A DNA stretch of 64,000 bases from positions 62,001 through 126,000 of the forward strand of contig JAIPJY010000011.1 in NCBI GenBank assembly GCA_021733925.1, given 5' to 3'. The translations under genes and the position numbers were made by a program. The notes under the pieces are model-generated. The model was not told the DNA's origin and ran no database searches. It saw nothing but the letters and a program-made list of their open reading frames with translations. The DNA is from Prosthecobacter sp. (GTDB lineage Bacteria > Verrucomicrobiota > Verrucomicrobiia > Verrucomicrobiales > Verrucomicrobiaceae). This document shows positions 46,196 through 55,149 of the stretch, in pieces. Position 1 is the first letter of the stretch; the number at the start of each line of letters is the position of its first letter.

Positions 46196-47477
46196 GCCTG
46201 CTATTCAGACTGCCGTGTACCCAGCGTTTCAGCAATGCAGGCAGCGCCTGCGGACGTGACATGGTCACATAAATGCCGCCGACCACCGCACTGGCTCCGC
46301 AAAACCAGAAGATGTCTCCCGGCGTCCAGCCCAGGCGGGTGTTCAGCTCTTTTTGCAGCACAGCGGCAGCGCTGATGCCCACCCATGACAGCCATGAGGC
46401 CGCACCCTGCACCGAGCCTTTGCGATCTGCTGGCGGCCTATGCTGCAGCACTGCGGCCAATGGCACGATGAACATGCCACCGCCGATGCCCAGCAGGGTG
46501 AGGCATACGGTGAATGCCGATTTGGAGATGTCTGCCAGCCCAAGTGCGAAACCCATCGCAGCCATGAGGAAGGCCCCGAGCGGGATGAGGCCATACTCCA
46601 CATGATCCCCGCTCAATTTCCCCGCGAGCATGCTGCCCGCCGCCATGCCGATGGCGAGTGCGACCTGCAGCGCGCTGTTTTCCATCGGCTTGATGTGCAG
46701 CACCTGCTCCGCATAGAGCACCAGATTCATCTGAATGAGCACGGCGATGAAAAAGAAACCCGTGTTGCCGAGATTCGCCCGCCACAGATCGCGATCCTTG
46801 CGCATCCATTTAAACTCGCGCCACAAGTCGCCGAGGAAGTTGAGGCGCAGCGGCTTGTCCGGGCTCGCGGCAGGCACTCGCGTGATGCCCAGGCTCATGA
46901 ACCAGCCGATGATTGCCAGAGCCAGCAGAATACCGCCCGCCCATGCCGGTTTGCCCGCAAAGCTTTCCGCCAGCCATGCTGCGGCCAGAGTGCCGAAGAT
47001 CGCCGCCAGGAAAGTGAGCATCTCGATCACGCCATTGGCCCAAGAGAGCTTGGCAGCGGGCACCACTTCTGGCAGCGAGCCGTACTTGGATGCCGCAAAG
47101 AACGCGCTATGCACGCCCATGAGGCAGATGCTGATGAGCTGAAGGGCCATCCTGCCGGAGGCCAGTGCATAGGTGGCGAAGATCATGATGCCGATCTCCA
47201 TCGTCTTCACGCCGATCATCACGTGCCGTTTGCTGAACCTGTCCGCCATCCAGCCGCCCAGCATGGAGAGCAGCAGAAATGGAATGGCAAAGTACATCCC
47301 GGAATCTGACACCAGAGCGTCGAGCTGCTCCTTTGGCAGCTTCTGCGCGATCACCAGATAGATGACCAGCCATTTGAGCACGTTGTCAGAAAAAGCCCCC
47401 TGAAACTGCGTGCCCATCAGGCTCCAGAAGCCGCGCTGCCAGCCGGATGTATTGGTCGGAGAGGAAGAATCGTTCAT
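46188..47477 (-). CDS. MFS transporter of the LplT-like type
   Basis: 429 residues from ATG 47477 with about 12 membrane helices. FWSLMGTQFQGAFSDNVLKWLVIYLV at the start matches the LplT/acyl-ACP-synthetase-linked MFS group (the TQFLGAFNDN pattern), and GGWMADRFSKRHVMIG is the MFS loop 2-3 motif. LplT flips lysophospholipids across the inner membrane, which suggests a lipid substrate here. It is the second gene of the operon, ATGA-coupled to the membrane protein before it and overlapping the first glycosyltransferase by 8 bases. A frame extending to 47714 is inside the preceding gene. Confidence 0.87.
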   Translation of the reverse strand: MNDSSSPTNTSGWQRGFWSLMGTQFQGAFSDNVLKWLVIYLVIAQKLPKEQLDALVSDSGMYFAIPFLLLSMLGGWMADRFSKRHVMIGVKTMEIGIMIFATYALASGRMALQLISICLMGVHSAFFAASKYGSLPEVVPAAKLSWANGVIEMLTFLAAIFGTLAAAWLAESFAGKPAWAGGILLALAIIGWFMSLGITRVPAASPDKPLRLNFLGDLWREFKWMRKDRDLWRANLGNTGFFFIAVLIQMNLVLYAEQVLHIKPMENSALQVALAIGMAAGSMLAGKLSGDHVEYGLIPLGAFLMAAMGFALGLADISKSAFTVCLTLLGIGGGMFIVPLAAVLQHRPPADRKGSVQGAASWLSWVGISAAAVLQKELNTRLGWTPGDIFWFCGASAVVGGIYVTMSRPQALPALLKRWVHGSLNSRHG

Positions 47478-48136
47478 GCGCGTTTGGCGGCGGCTTGTTC
47501 GGGCGTGGGGCAGATTTTCTTCAACGCGAAGTGCGTCGGCACAAAGACCACGAAAGTAAGCAGTGCAAGCCACGTCACCAGATAAAGTTCCGGGCTCATC
47601 CATGTCTGCGGCTGGGCATCGTCCATGCCGAAGACGTAGTTCACATTGCGCGGCAGATTGGGGTCTGAAAGACTGGCACCAGCCTTTGGCAGCCAAAAGT
47701 AGGCCACGAGACACAAGCCCGACGCCAGGGCCGTCCAGCCTTTGAGCGCACGTTTGTCATAGCCCAGCCTGAACACGAGGAAGGCCAGCAGGAACGGCAG
47801 CCAGCCATGGAAGAGCGACAAGCCGCGCAGGAACAGCGGCTTGGTGCCATCAAACATGTAGGCCGTCATACCCGTCATTTTGAAGCCGCAGAGCTGCACG
47901 CCATAATCCAAGCACCAAAGCGCCTGCGGCATCAGGATTCCCACAGCTGGCAGCGAGATGAGCAGCGGGCTTTCCAACCACACTCCGGCAAGCGTGAGCA
48001 GCAGGGCGATGTCGCAGAAATAGAGAAAGTTCGTCAGGCCGTAATGGTACCAATAAACAGGAATCAAAGCCGCCATGAAAGCGGTGTAGGCGAGCTTGAG
48101 CCAGCGCGGGATCGCGGAGGAAGTGGGTGGTTTCAT
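47474..48136 (-). CDS. Multi-pass membrane protein, operon leader
   Basis: 220 residues from ATG 48136 with about six membrane helices. Conserved-looking polar residues sit at or in helices: YWYHYGLTNFLYFCDIALLL, MPQALWCLDYGVQL and LSLFHGWLPFLLAFLVF, with His, Tyr and Asp at membrane faces that could line an active site. I recognise no named family. It heads the six-gene glycosyltransferase operon and is ATGA-coupled to the MFS gene, so a role in making or moving the glycosylated lipid is plausible. The upstream 84 bases to the PQQ-repeat gene are the likely promoter. Confidence 0.78.
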   Translation of the reverse strand: MKPPTSSAIPRWLKLAYTAFMAALIPVYWYHYGLTNFLYFCDIALLLTLAGVWLESPLLISLPAVGILMPQALWCLDYGVQLCGFKMTGMTAYMFDGTKPLFLRGLSLFHGWLPFLLAFLVFRLGYDKRALKGWTALASGLCLVAYFWLPKAGASLSDPNLPRNVNYVFGMDDAQPQTWMSPELYLVTWLALLTFVVFVPTHFALKKICPTPEQAAAKRA

Positions 48137-48220
48137 GCGAATGGACCTTCCCGCCATTTGTTCAGACTGACCAATCGACCCTCTGTAAGCTTGTATTGAG
48201 AAAATGCATGAACCGGCGCG

Positions 48221-49396
48221 CTACTGGACGGCCAGGCAGACCATGTCGCCAGCGGCATTCCGCACGTAGATGTGACCGTTGGCAAGCACCGGCACGCTCC
48301 AGCAACGTCCGGTGAGCACCGAGGTGCGGGAGAGAGGCTCAAATTTGGCCGCGCTGGCCTTGGCGATGATGAGTTCGCCCTTGGCGGTCAGGATGATGAG
48401 CTTGCCGTCGGCAGCCATGAGCGAGCAGAAACCGACGTCTGCGGCGCTCCATTTCTCGGTCCCTGTGGCGAAGTCGATGCACTTTAGGCTGGCGGATTTG
48501 TCTGCATCGCCATCGCTGCCATACAGATGGCCGTCGATCAGCACGCTGGAGTTGAACTGGTTTTTCATCACACGGCTGCGCCAGATCTCCTTGGGTTCGG
48601 CGGAGGCAAGATCAAGCAGGGCGCAGCCCTTGTTGTAGCCAGAGGAGATGAAAAGCTGGGTGCCGCTGAGGATGGGATCCGCCGCATTTACCCCGTAGCT
48701 GGTGGACCAGGTGTGCTCCCACAAAACGCTGCCATTGCTGGGATCGACGCCTTTGTAGGCGCGGCCAGAACTCAACACAACCTGCGCCTTGCCGTTTAAC
48801 GTGATCGGATAGGGCGTGCAGTAGCCTGAGTTGGCCTTGTCGCTGGTCCATACAGTTTTGCCCGTGGCCTTCTCGACCGCCGTGCCGGCTTTGCCGACGT
48901 TCACGATGAGAAGCTTGCCCTCGACGAGCGGTGACCCTGCGAAACCCCAGTCCGGAATGTCGGCCTCGGTTTCCTTCTGGATGTTTTTCTGCCAGACGAT
49001 CTTTCCTGTGGCTGCCTCAAAACACATCAGATCTCCCCAGCGGCTCAAATGGTACGCCTTACCGTCTTCAATCGTCGGCGTGGCCGAGGTGCCGCCTTCG
49101 TAATACTTGTCCCCCAGATCGGCGGCGTAAGCGTGCTTCCACACCTGCTTGCCGCTCACGGCGTCGAAGCAGAAGACCGTGTCCTTGCCATCCGCATGCC
49201 CCGTGGTGTACACACGACCGGCAGCCACGGTGAAGGAGGCAAAGCCGATGCCAATCTGTGCTTCCCAGACTTTTTTGACCGTCGTTCCGGCCAGTTTCTC
49301 ATTCGAAATGCCGTCATGATTGGGTCCGCGCCAGATCGGCCAGTCGGCGGCTTGCAGGGTGGTGGCGGCAGCAAGGAGAAGGAGAGCGAGTTTCAT
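48221..49396 (-). CDS. PQQ-repeat beta-propeller protein (BamB-like)
   Basis: 391 residues from ATG 49396, with a signal peptide (LALLLLAAATTLQAAD) directly followed by WPIWRGPNHDGIS, the usual N-terminus of planctomycete/verrucomicrobial PQQ-like proteins. Several PQQ-type blades carry A/TGK.VW patterns (VSGKQVWK, ATGKIVWQ, ATGKTVWT, GTEKWSA). No catalytic calcium or PQQ site is evident, so it is more likely a structural propeller than a dehydrogenase. The true BamB role needs Bam partners, and none are adjacent. Confidence 0.85.
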   Translation of the reverse strand: MKLALLLLAAATTLQAADWPIWRGPNHDGISNEKLAGTTVKKVWEAQIGIGFASFTVAAGRVYTTGHADGKDTVFCFDAVSGKQVWKHAYAADLGDKYYEGGTSATPTIEDGKAYHLSRWGDLMCFEAATGKIVWQKNIQKETEADIPDWGFAGSPLVEGKLLIVNVGKAGTAVEKATGKTVWTSDKANSGYCTPYPITLNGKAQVVLSSGRAYKGVDPSNGSVLWEHTWSTSYGVNAADPILSGTQLFISSGYNKGCALLDLASAEPKEIWRSRVMKNQFNSSVLIDGHLYGSDGDADKSASLKCIDFATGTEKWSAADVGFCSLMAADGKLIILTAKGELIIAKASAAKFEPLSRTSVLTGRCWSVPVLANGHIYVRNAAGDMVCLAVQ

Positions 49397-49526
49397 GCGC
49401 AGGAATGGAGCGGGAACGGCCTGAAATGGCAAGCTTGATCTCGATTGCGCCCCACTGTTCCATTCCTGCGCTGGAAGTGCTGTTTGCACTCGCCGTCCGC
49501 CTGTTCATGTGCTTTTTCAACCGCCC

Positions 49527-51320
49527 ATGCCCGCCGCCGCCACGATCACCAACATCTCCTGCTATCAATTCGCCGAACTTTCCGGATTGAAGGACCTGCG
49601 CGCACAACTGCTGGAGCACTGCAAAGGCTGGGGGCTCAAGGGCACGATTTTGCTGAGCACGGAAGGCATCAACATGTTCGTGGCCGGGGTGCGGGAGAAT
49701 GTGGATGCACTCGTGGATGAGCTGCGCGGCATTCCGGGGCTGGCAGGACTGAAGCCGAAATACAGCGAGAGCGCGGAGCAGCCGTTCCGCCGCATGCTGG
49801 TGCGCATCAAGCAGGAGATCATCGCCTTCGGGGTCGAGGGCATCGAACCAGCGAAGTACACCTCGCCACGCTTGGAGCCCAAGGTCCTGAAACAGTGGCT
49901 GGATGAAGGCCGCCCGGTGATTCTGTATGACACACGCAATGATTACGAAGTGAAGCTTGGCACCTTCAAAGGTGCCGTCGTGGCAGGGGTCGATTCCTTC
50001 CGCCAATTCCCCGAGGCCGTGCGCAAGCTGCCACCGGAGATGAAGAAGGCGGAGATCGTATCTTTCTGCACCGGCGGCATCCGCTGCGAAAAAGCCGCCC
50101 CCTTCATGGAGCGTGAGGGCTTTGAGCATGTGTGGCAGCTTGAAGGCGGCATTTTGAAGTACTTCGAGGAATGCGGCAGCGCTCACTATGACGGCGAATG
50201 CTTTGTCTTCGACCAACGCGTAGGCGTCGATCCCGGCCTGCATGAGACGGCCTCCTCACAGTGCTTCGCCTGTCAGACACCTCTCACAGCCGAAGAGCAG
50301 GCAGATCCTCGCTATGTGGAGCACGTCTCCTGCCCGTACTGCTTCAAAACCTCCGAAGAACAGCAGCGCGAGAATCTGGCGCAGCGCCATGCGGCGATCC
50401 GCCAGGCGGTAACACCGCTGCCGGGCAGTGTGCCTTATGATCAAACGCGGCCGCTGAACGTGCCGGAGGCCTGCGATCACGGCACGATCTTGGACTGCCT
50501 CTGCCATGTGATGCCGCACATCCCGCGTGAGCAATGGCTCGCGGTCTGCGAAGAAGGACGCATCGTGACGGATGATCAGGTGATCGTGCCGGCACATCAA
50601 ATCGTGCGTGCCGGAGAGCGCTACCTGCACCTGAAGCCTGCGCAGCGTGAGCCGGATGTGAATGCGGACATCCGCGTGCTGTTTGAAGATGAGGCGATCA
50701 TCGTGCTCAACAAACCCGCGCCGCTGCCTGTGCATGTGGGCGGCAGGTTCAACCGCAACACGCTGCAGTTCATCCTCAACACCGTCTGGCATCCGCTGAA
50801 ACCTCGTAGCGTCCATCGATTGGATGCCAACACGACTGGCGTGACCGTGCTGTGCAAGACGCGGCACTTCGCCAGCTTTGTGCAGCCGCAGTTTGAGCGT
50901 GGCGAAGTCGAAAAACTCTATCTCGCCCGCGTGAAGGGGCACCCGCCGCAGGATGCCTTCGTCTGCGATGCTCCCATCAGCGGCGAAGCTGGCAAACTGG
51001 GTGGGCGCAACGTCGATGCCGAAGGACAAGAGGCCAAAACCGAGTTCCGCGTGCTGCGACGTGACGCCGATGGCACCGCACTCCTTGAGGCGCGTCCGCT
51101 CACCGGGCGGACGAATCAAATCCGCATCCACCTCTGGCATCTCGGATTCCCGATCATTGGTGATGCCGCCTATCTGGCCGATGGCGCAGTCGGCGAGACA
51201 CAGACCCTGGCTGTGGGCGATCCGCCGCTCTGCCTGCATGCCCTGCGCATCGTGTTCACACATCCTTTGACGAAGGAACGCGTGACGTTTGCCACGGAGC
51301 CGCCAGAATGGGCGGCATGA
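49527..51320 (+). CDS. Fusion of TrhO-type tRNA U34 hydroxylase (rhodanese) and RluA-type pseudouridine synthase
   Basis: 597 residues from ATG 49527 (a GTG at 49509 is possible). Residues 1-280 match TrhO/YceA: KGTILLSTEGIN near 38-49, rhodanese loop CTGGIRCEKA with active Cys181, and the C-terminal CFAC/CPYC cysteine clusters (247-272). Residues about 310-375 look like a small S4-like RNA-binding unit. Residues 380-597 are an RluA synthase with HRLDANTTG (430-438, catalytic Asp433) and LTGRTNQIRIHLWHLGFPIIGD. TrhO makes 5-hydroxyuridine at tRNA position 34; RluA enzymes isomerise uridine in rRNA or tRNA. The fusion implies both act on the same or linked RNA. Confidence 0.9.
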   Translation: MPAAATITNISCYQFAELSGLKDLRAQLLEHCKGWGLKGTILLSTEGINMFVAGVRENVDALVDELRGIPGLAGLKPKYSESAEQPFRRMLVRIKQEIIAFGVEGIEPAKYTSPRLEPKVLKQWLDEGRPVILYDTRNDYEVKLGTFKGAVVAGVDSFRQFPEAVRKLPPEMKKAEIVSFCTGGIRCEKAAPFMEREGFEHVWQLEGGILKYFEECGSAHYDGECFVFDQRVGVDPGLHETASSQCFACQTPLTAEEQADPRYVEHVSCPYCFKTSEEQQRENLAQRHAAIRQAVTPLPGSVPYDQTRPLNVPEACDHGTILDCLCHVMPHIPREQWLAVCEEGRIVTDDQVIVPAHQIVRAGERYLHLKPAQREPDVNADIRVLFEDEAIIVLNKPAPLPVHVGGRFNRNTLQFILNTVWHPLKPRSVHRLDANTTGVTVLCKTRHFASFVQPQFERGEVEKLYLARVKGHPPQDAFVCDAPISGEAGKLGGRNVDAEGQEAKTEFRVLRRDADGTALLEARPLTGRTNQIRIHLWHLGFPIIGDAAYLADGAVGETQTLAVGDPPLCLHALRIVFTHPLTKERVTFATEPPEWAA

Positions 51321-52537
51321 ACCGCACGCTTGCTGATCCCACTTATCGCCAGAGCCTGAAGACGCTCTACCGCGACACGTTGCTGCACGACGTGATGCCG
51401 TTCTGGATGCGGCATGGCATGGATCCTGAGTTTGACGGCATCATCACCTCACTGGACCGCGATGGATCGATTTTGGACACGGACAAGAGCATCTGGTTCC
51501 AGGGACGTGCCGCGTGGACACTGGCAACGCTGTACAACACCGTGGAGAAACGCAGCGACTGGATCGAGGCGGCGGGATCGTGCCTGGCGTTTCTGGAGAA
51601 GCACGGCTACGCGACGGATGGCAAAATGTTCTTCACCGTGACACGCGAAGGCAGGCCGCTGCGGATGCGGCGCTATGTGTTCAGTGAAGCGTTTGCGGCC
51701 ATTGCCCATGCAGCCTATGCGAAGGCCACTGGCGATGAAAGCTATGCCGAGCGAGCCAAGAAGGACTTCGCCACTTATTTGAAATTCTCCTTCGAGAAAG
51801 GTCTCATGCACCCGAAGATCGAGCCGAACACGCGGCCCATGATGAGCATCGGCGCAGTGATGATCGGCATCGCCACAGCGCAAGAACTTCGCGCCAACCT
51901 GGGTGATGTGAAGATTTCAGGGCATAGCTGCTCCGAGTGGGCGGACCGCTTCATTTTGGAGATCCAGCAGTTCTTCTTCAAACCGGACATCGGTGCATTG
52001 ATGGAGGTCGTTTCACCAGATGGATCTCTCATAGACCATTTCGACGGGCGCACGCTGAATCCGGGCCATGCCCTGGAGTGTGCGTGGTTCATCCTGCATG
52101 AGGGTCGCTGGCGCGGTGAAAAAAGCTACCTCAAGCTTGGTCTGGAGATCCTCGACTGCATGTGGCAGCGCGGCTGGGACGAGGAACACGGCGGACTCTT
52201 CCATTTCCGCGATGTGCAGGGCAAACCGGTGCAGGAATACTGGCACGACATGAAATTCTGGTGGCCGCACAACGAGGCCATCATCGCCACGCATCTGGCC
52301 TGGCACATCACGGGGGATGCCAAGTACGCGCAGTGGCACCAGCAAGTGCATGACTGGAGCTTCGCGCATTTCCCCGACCCGACACACGGCGAATGGTTCG
52401 GCTATCTGCATCGTGATGGCACACCTTCGTCCCAGCTGAAGGGCAACATGTGGAAGGGGCCGTTCCATCTTCCGCGCATGCTTTGGTATTGCGGGCAATT
52501 GCTGGAAGAACACGGCACCCCGTCAGAATCCCTGTAA
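51317..52537 (+). CDS. AGE-family (N-acylglucosamine 2-epimerase) sugar epimerase
   Basis: 406 residues from ATG 51317, which overlaps the preceding TGA as ATGA; an ATG at 51308 would give 409. The alpha6/alpha6 barrel family is marked by IWFQGRAAWTLATLYN, RYVFSEAFAAIAHAAYA, LNPGHALECAWFILHEG, EYWHDMKFWWPHNEAIIATH and HGEWFGYLHRDGTP. The His and Glu residues in these blocks are the catalytic set. Members interconvert GlcNAc/ManNAc or epimerise cellobiose or mannose/glucose. The substrate cannot be set from sequence. Coupling to a tRNA-modification gene looks fortuitous. Confidence 0.9.
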   Translation: MNRTLADPTYRQSLKTLYRDTLLHDVMPFWMRHGMDPEFDGIITSLDRDGSILDTDKSIWFQGRAAWTLATLYNTVEKRSDWIEAAGSCLAFLEKHGYATDGKMFFTVTREGRPLRMRRYVFSEAFAAIAHAAYAKATGDESYAERAKKDFATYLKFSFEKGLMHPKIEPNTRPMMSIGAVMIGIATAQELRANLGDVKISGHSCSEWADRFILEIQQFFFKPDIGALMEVVSPDGSLIDHFDGRTLNPGHALECAWFILHEGRWRGEKSYLKLGLEILDCMWQRGWDEEHGGLFHFRDVQGKPVQEYWHDMKFWWPHNEAIIATHLAWHITGDAKYAQWHQQVHDWSFAHFPDPTHGEWFGYLHRDGTPSSQLKGNMWKGPFHLPRMLWYCGQLLEEHGTPSESL

Positions 52538-52595
52538 CAATAGCCTGAGAGCGGGGTTGAGCACCTGAGCGGCGCCCGCTAGATTCATCCCACCC

Positions 52596-53648
52596 ATGGC
52601 CATTTCCATCGACGACATCCTCCAAGCCGCCGAAGAGCATCAGGCGAGCGATATTTTCCTGCAGGAGGGCGAGGTGCCGCGAATGAAGATCGCCGAACAG
52701 CTCATGATTTTTGGCGACGAGCCGCTGCTGCTGCCACAGATGGCCGGGCTCTGGCAGGCCTGCGGCGGGGATACGCTCAATGATACGGACCGTGACTCCG
52801 GACTGGTCTCCCGCACCCACGTGCGCTTCCGTGTCAATCTGCACAAAGTACTGGGCCGCATGGCGGCTGTACTGCGCCGCATCCGCACGGATATTCCAGC
52901 CCTGAACACTCTGGGCGCGCCGGACTGGCTGCTGCAACGCTGGGCGCAGAAACAAAACGGCATGATTCTCGTCACCGGTGCCACGGGTCAGGGCAAGTCA
53001 ACCACGCTGGCGGCGCTGTTGCAGTGGATGAATGAAAACATCGCCCGTCACGTGGTGACGATCGAGGATCCCGTGGAGTACATTTTTTCCAATAACCGCT
53101 GCCTGTTTACGCAGCGTGAGGTGGGCCGCGACACGCCGAACTTTGCCCGCGGGCTGCGCAGTGCCATGCGTCAGGCGCCGGATGTGATCTTTGTGGGGGA
53201 AATCCGCGACCAGGAAACGGCCCTCACCGCGCTCCAGGCCTGCGAGACCGGCCATCTCGTGCTCGCCTCGTTGCATTCCGCCAACGTCTCCGAAACTATG
53301 GAGCGTTTTGTGAATCTCTTCCCGCAGGATCAGATCGGCATGGGTCTGCACATGCTGGCACACCAACTGGTCGGAGTTTTGTGTCAAAAACTCGTCCAAA
53401 ATGTCCATGGCAAGCTCTTCATGCTGACAGAATACATGGAAAATGGCGGAGCAGCACGTGACTGGATCGCGAAGCGCAGCATGGCAAACATCACGGACTA
53501 CATGAGCCGTGGCAGCGACCCCAACACGCGCACATTCCTGCAGTCCACCGTTGCAGCCTTCCAGAGCGGCATCATCTCCGAAGAAGAAGCGGTCGCCTCC
53601 ACCGGCAACGAGGCTGAATTCCGCCGCGCTGCCCGTGGCATTTCCTGA
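52596..53648 (+). CDS. PilT-family twitching/retraction ATPase, first copy
   Basis: 350 residues. An N-terminal PAS-like PilT domain is followed by a RecA-like ATPase: Walker A GATGQGKSTT (128-137; family usual is GPTGSGKSTT), Asp box VVTIEDPVEYIF, Walker B VIFVGEIRDQET and His box GHLVLASLHS. PilT hexamers power type IV pilus retraction; PilU-like paralogues assist. The N-terminal 45 residues are less conserved than in PilT. The second copy begins 14 bases downstream. No pilin or pilM-Q genes are in the window. Confidence 0.9.
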   Translation: MAISIDDILQAAEEHQASDIFLQEGEVPRMKIAEQLMIFGDEPLLLPQMAGLWQACGGDTLNDTDRDSGLVSRTHVRFRVNLHKVLGRMAAVLRRIRTDIPALNTLGAPDWLLQRWAQKQNGMILVTGATGQGKSTTLAALLQWMNENIARHVVTIEDPVEYIFSNNRCLFTQREVGRDTPNFARGLRSAMRQAPDVIFVGEIRDQETALTALQACETGHLVLASLHSANVSETMERFVNLFPQDQIGMGLHMLAHQLVGVLCQKLVQNVHGKLFMLTEYMENGGAARDWIAKRSMANITDYMSRGSDPNTRTFLQSTVAAFQSGIISEEEAVASTGNEAEFRRAARGIS

Positions 53649-53662
53649 CCCCCTGATTTAAC

Positions 53663-54757
53663 ATGCGCTCTCACGACCTCATTGAATACCTTGCCATGGT
53701 CACAGATCAGGGCGGCTCGGATCTGCACCTCAGCGTGGGTGCCGCGCCCACGGCGCGCATCTTCGGCCAGCTCCAGCCGCTGACGGATGAGATCCTCGAC
53801 ATCGGCGACGTTCGCGACCTGGTTTTTGGTGTCCTCAAGGAAACCCAACGCGCCAAACTGGAGCAGGACTGGGAGCTGGATTTCGCCATTCAGGTGGAAA
53901 ACCTCGGACGCTTCCGTGGCAATGCCTGCTACGTGGTCGGCCGCGTCGAAGCCTCCTTTCGCTTCATTCCTGAGGTGATCCCTGAACTGCGTGATCTTGG
54001 ACACGGCCCGACGGTGGAAAGCCTGTGCAACCTGCGCGACGGCCTGATCCTCGTCACCGGTACCAGCAACTCCGGCAAAACGACCACGCTGAGCTCGATG
54101 ACGCAGCAGATCTCACGGGAGCGGCAAGTTAACATCGTCAGCATCGAAGACCCCATCGAGTACGTGTTCAAACATTCGCGCAGCCTCATACGGCAGCGCC
54201 AGGTGGGCAGTGACACACACTCCTTTGCGCAGGCCCTGCGCAGCGCGCTGCGTCAGGATGCGAATGTCATCATCATCAGCGAACTGCGTGATCTCGAGAC
54301 CATCAGCACCGCCCTTACCGCCGCCGAGACAGGCCACCTCGTGATCAGCACCCTGCACACCCAGGACGCTCCTTCGACCGTCATGCGTGTGATGGATGCC
54401 TTCCCGGAAGATCAGCAGGACTTTGTGGCCTCACAGCTGGCCAACTGCCTGCAAGGCGTGATCTGTCAGAACCTGATGCCGCGGCTTGATCAAGAGGGAC
54501 GGGTGATGGCCTCGGAAATCATGGTCAACAACCCGGGCATCGCCTCCTGCATCCGCTCCCGCCGGCTCCAGCAGCTTCCCAGCCTGATTCAAATCGGTGC
54601 CAACGACGGCATGCACACCATTGATGACAGCGTGACCCATCTCGCGATTCACGGCTTCATTTCACTCGACGATGCGCTGCTGCGTGCACGTGACAAAAAT
54701 TTTGTAACCACCAGCTACGAGCGCAAGATGCGGGAGCGTGAAGCTCGGCAGCGCTGA
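53663..54757 (+). CDS. PilT-family twitching/retraction ATPase, second copy
   Basis: 364 residues with MVTDQGGSDLHLSVGAAP at the N-terminus (the standard PilT opening), Walker A GTSNSGKT (133-140), Asp box IVSIEDPIEYVF, Walker B region VIIISELRDLET (Ser in place of the usual Gly before ELRD) and His box GHLVISTLHT. The closeness of the two genes suggests a PilT/PilU-like pair. It ends in the Arg/Glu-rich KMREREARQR and is followed by a strong terminator. Confidence 0.9.
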   Translation: MRSHDLIEYLAMVTDQGGSDLHLSVGAAPTARIFGQLQPLTDEILDIGDVRDLVFGVLKETQRAKLEQDWELDFAIQVENLGRFRGNACYVVGRVEASFRFIPEVIPELRDLGHGPTVESLCNLRDGLILVTGTSNSGKTTTLSSMTQQISRERQVNIVSIEDPIEYVFKHSRSLIRQRQVGSDTHSFAQALRSALRQDANVIIISELRDLETISTALTAAETGHLVISTLHTQDAPSTVMRVMDAFPEDQQDFVASQLANCLQGVICQNLMPRLDQEGRVMASEIMVNNPGIASCIRSRRLQQLPSLIQIGANDGMHTIDDSVTHLAIHGFISLDDALLRARDKNFVTTSYERKMREREARQR

Positions 54758-54763
54758 AGCACA

Positions 54764-54797
54764 AAAAAGCGGAACCCGTTTCCCGGTTCCGCCTTTT
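54764..54797. terminator. Bidirectional rho-independent terminator
   Basis: GCGGAACC (54769-54776) pairs perfectly with GGTTCCGC (54785-54792); an A-run precedes and a T-run follows, so it can end both the PilT pair and the convergent small gene. Confidence 0.9.
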
Positions 54798-54827
54798 CAA
54801 ACGCTGAGCGAGTCAGCAACGTGGTCA

Positions 54828-55007
54828 TTACTTGTTCTTGGCGTCGAACTTGGCTTTGCATTTTTCGCAGCAGAAGGCGACGGTTTTGCCGTCTTTGCCG
54901 GTGCTGGTGATGCTGGAGTCAGCAGGCTTGCCGCTGATCGGGCATTTGTCGGCGGCCATGGCGATCGAAGTGATTGAGAGGGCGCAGATGGTGAGCAGTG
55001 TTTTCAT
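54828..55007 (-). CDS. Small exported Cys-rich protein (YHS/TRASH-like metal-binding)
   Basis: 59 residues from ATG 55007, with a signal peptide (LLTICALSITSIAMAAD). The mature 40 residues have CPISGKPAD, then FCCEKCKAKF, a spacing like YHS/TRASH-type metal-binding modules (C-P-x-(S/T)-G-K ... CC-x-x-C). It probably binds a transition metal in the periplasm. It stands alone between the PilT genes and the MFS gene; the frame to 55223 was rejected as promoter-spanning. Confidence 0.8.
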   Translation of the reverse strand: MKTLLTICALSITSIAMAADKCPISGKPADSSITSTGKDGKTVAFCCEKCKAKFDAKNK

Positions 55008-55149
55008 CGAGGTATGTGGGTATGGGTGTGGCCGGTGAAATGACCGGCCAGTGCTCGAAACGTATGAAACCGGGCGTTTCTTATAGGTCTTCGATCTTTC
55101 CCTGACCAACCGCCGTGGCACCAGCCGCGCTCTTTCAATACGTCCAGCC

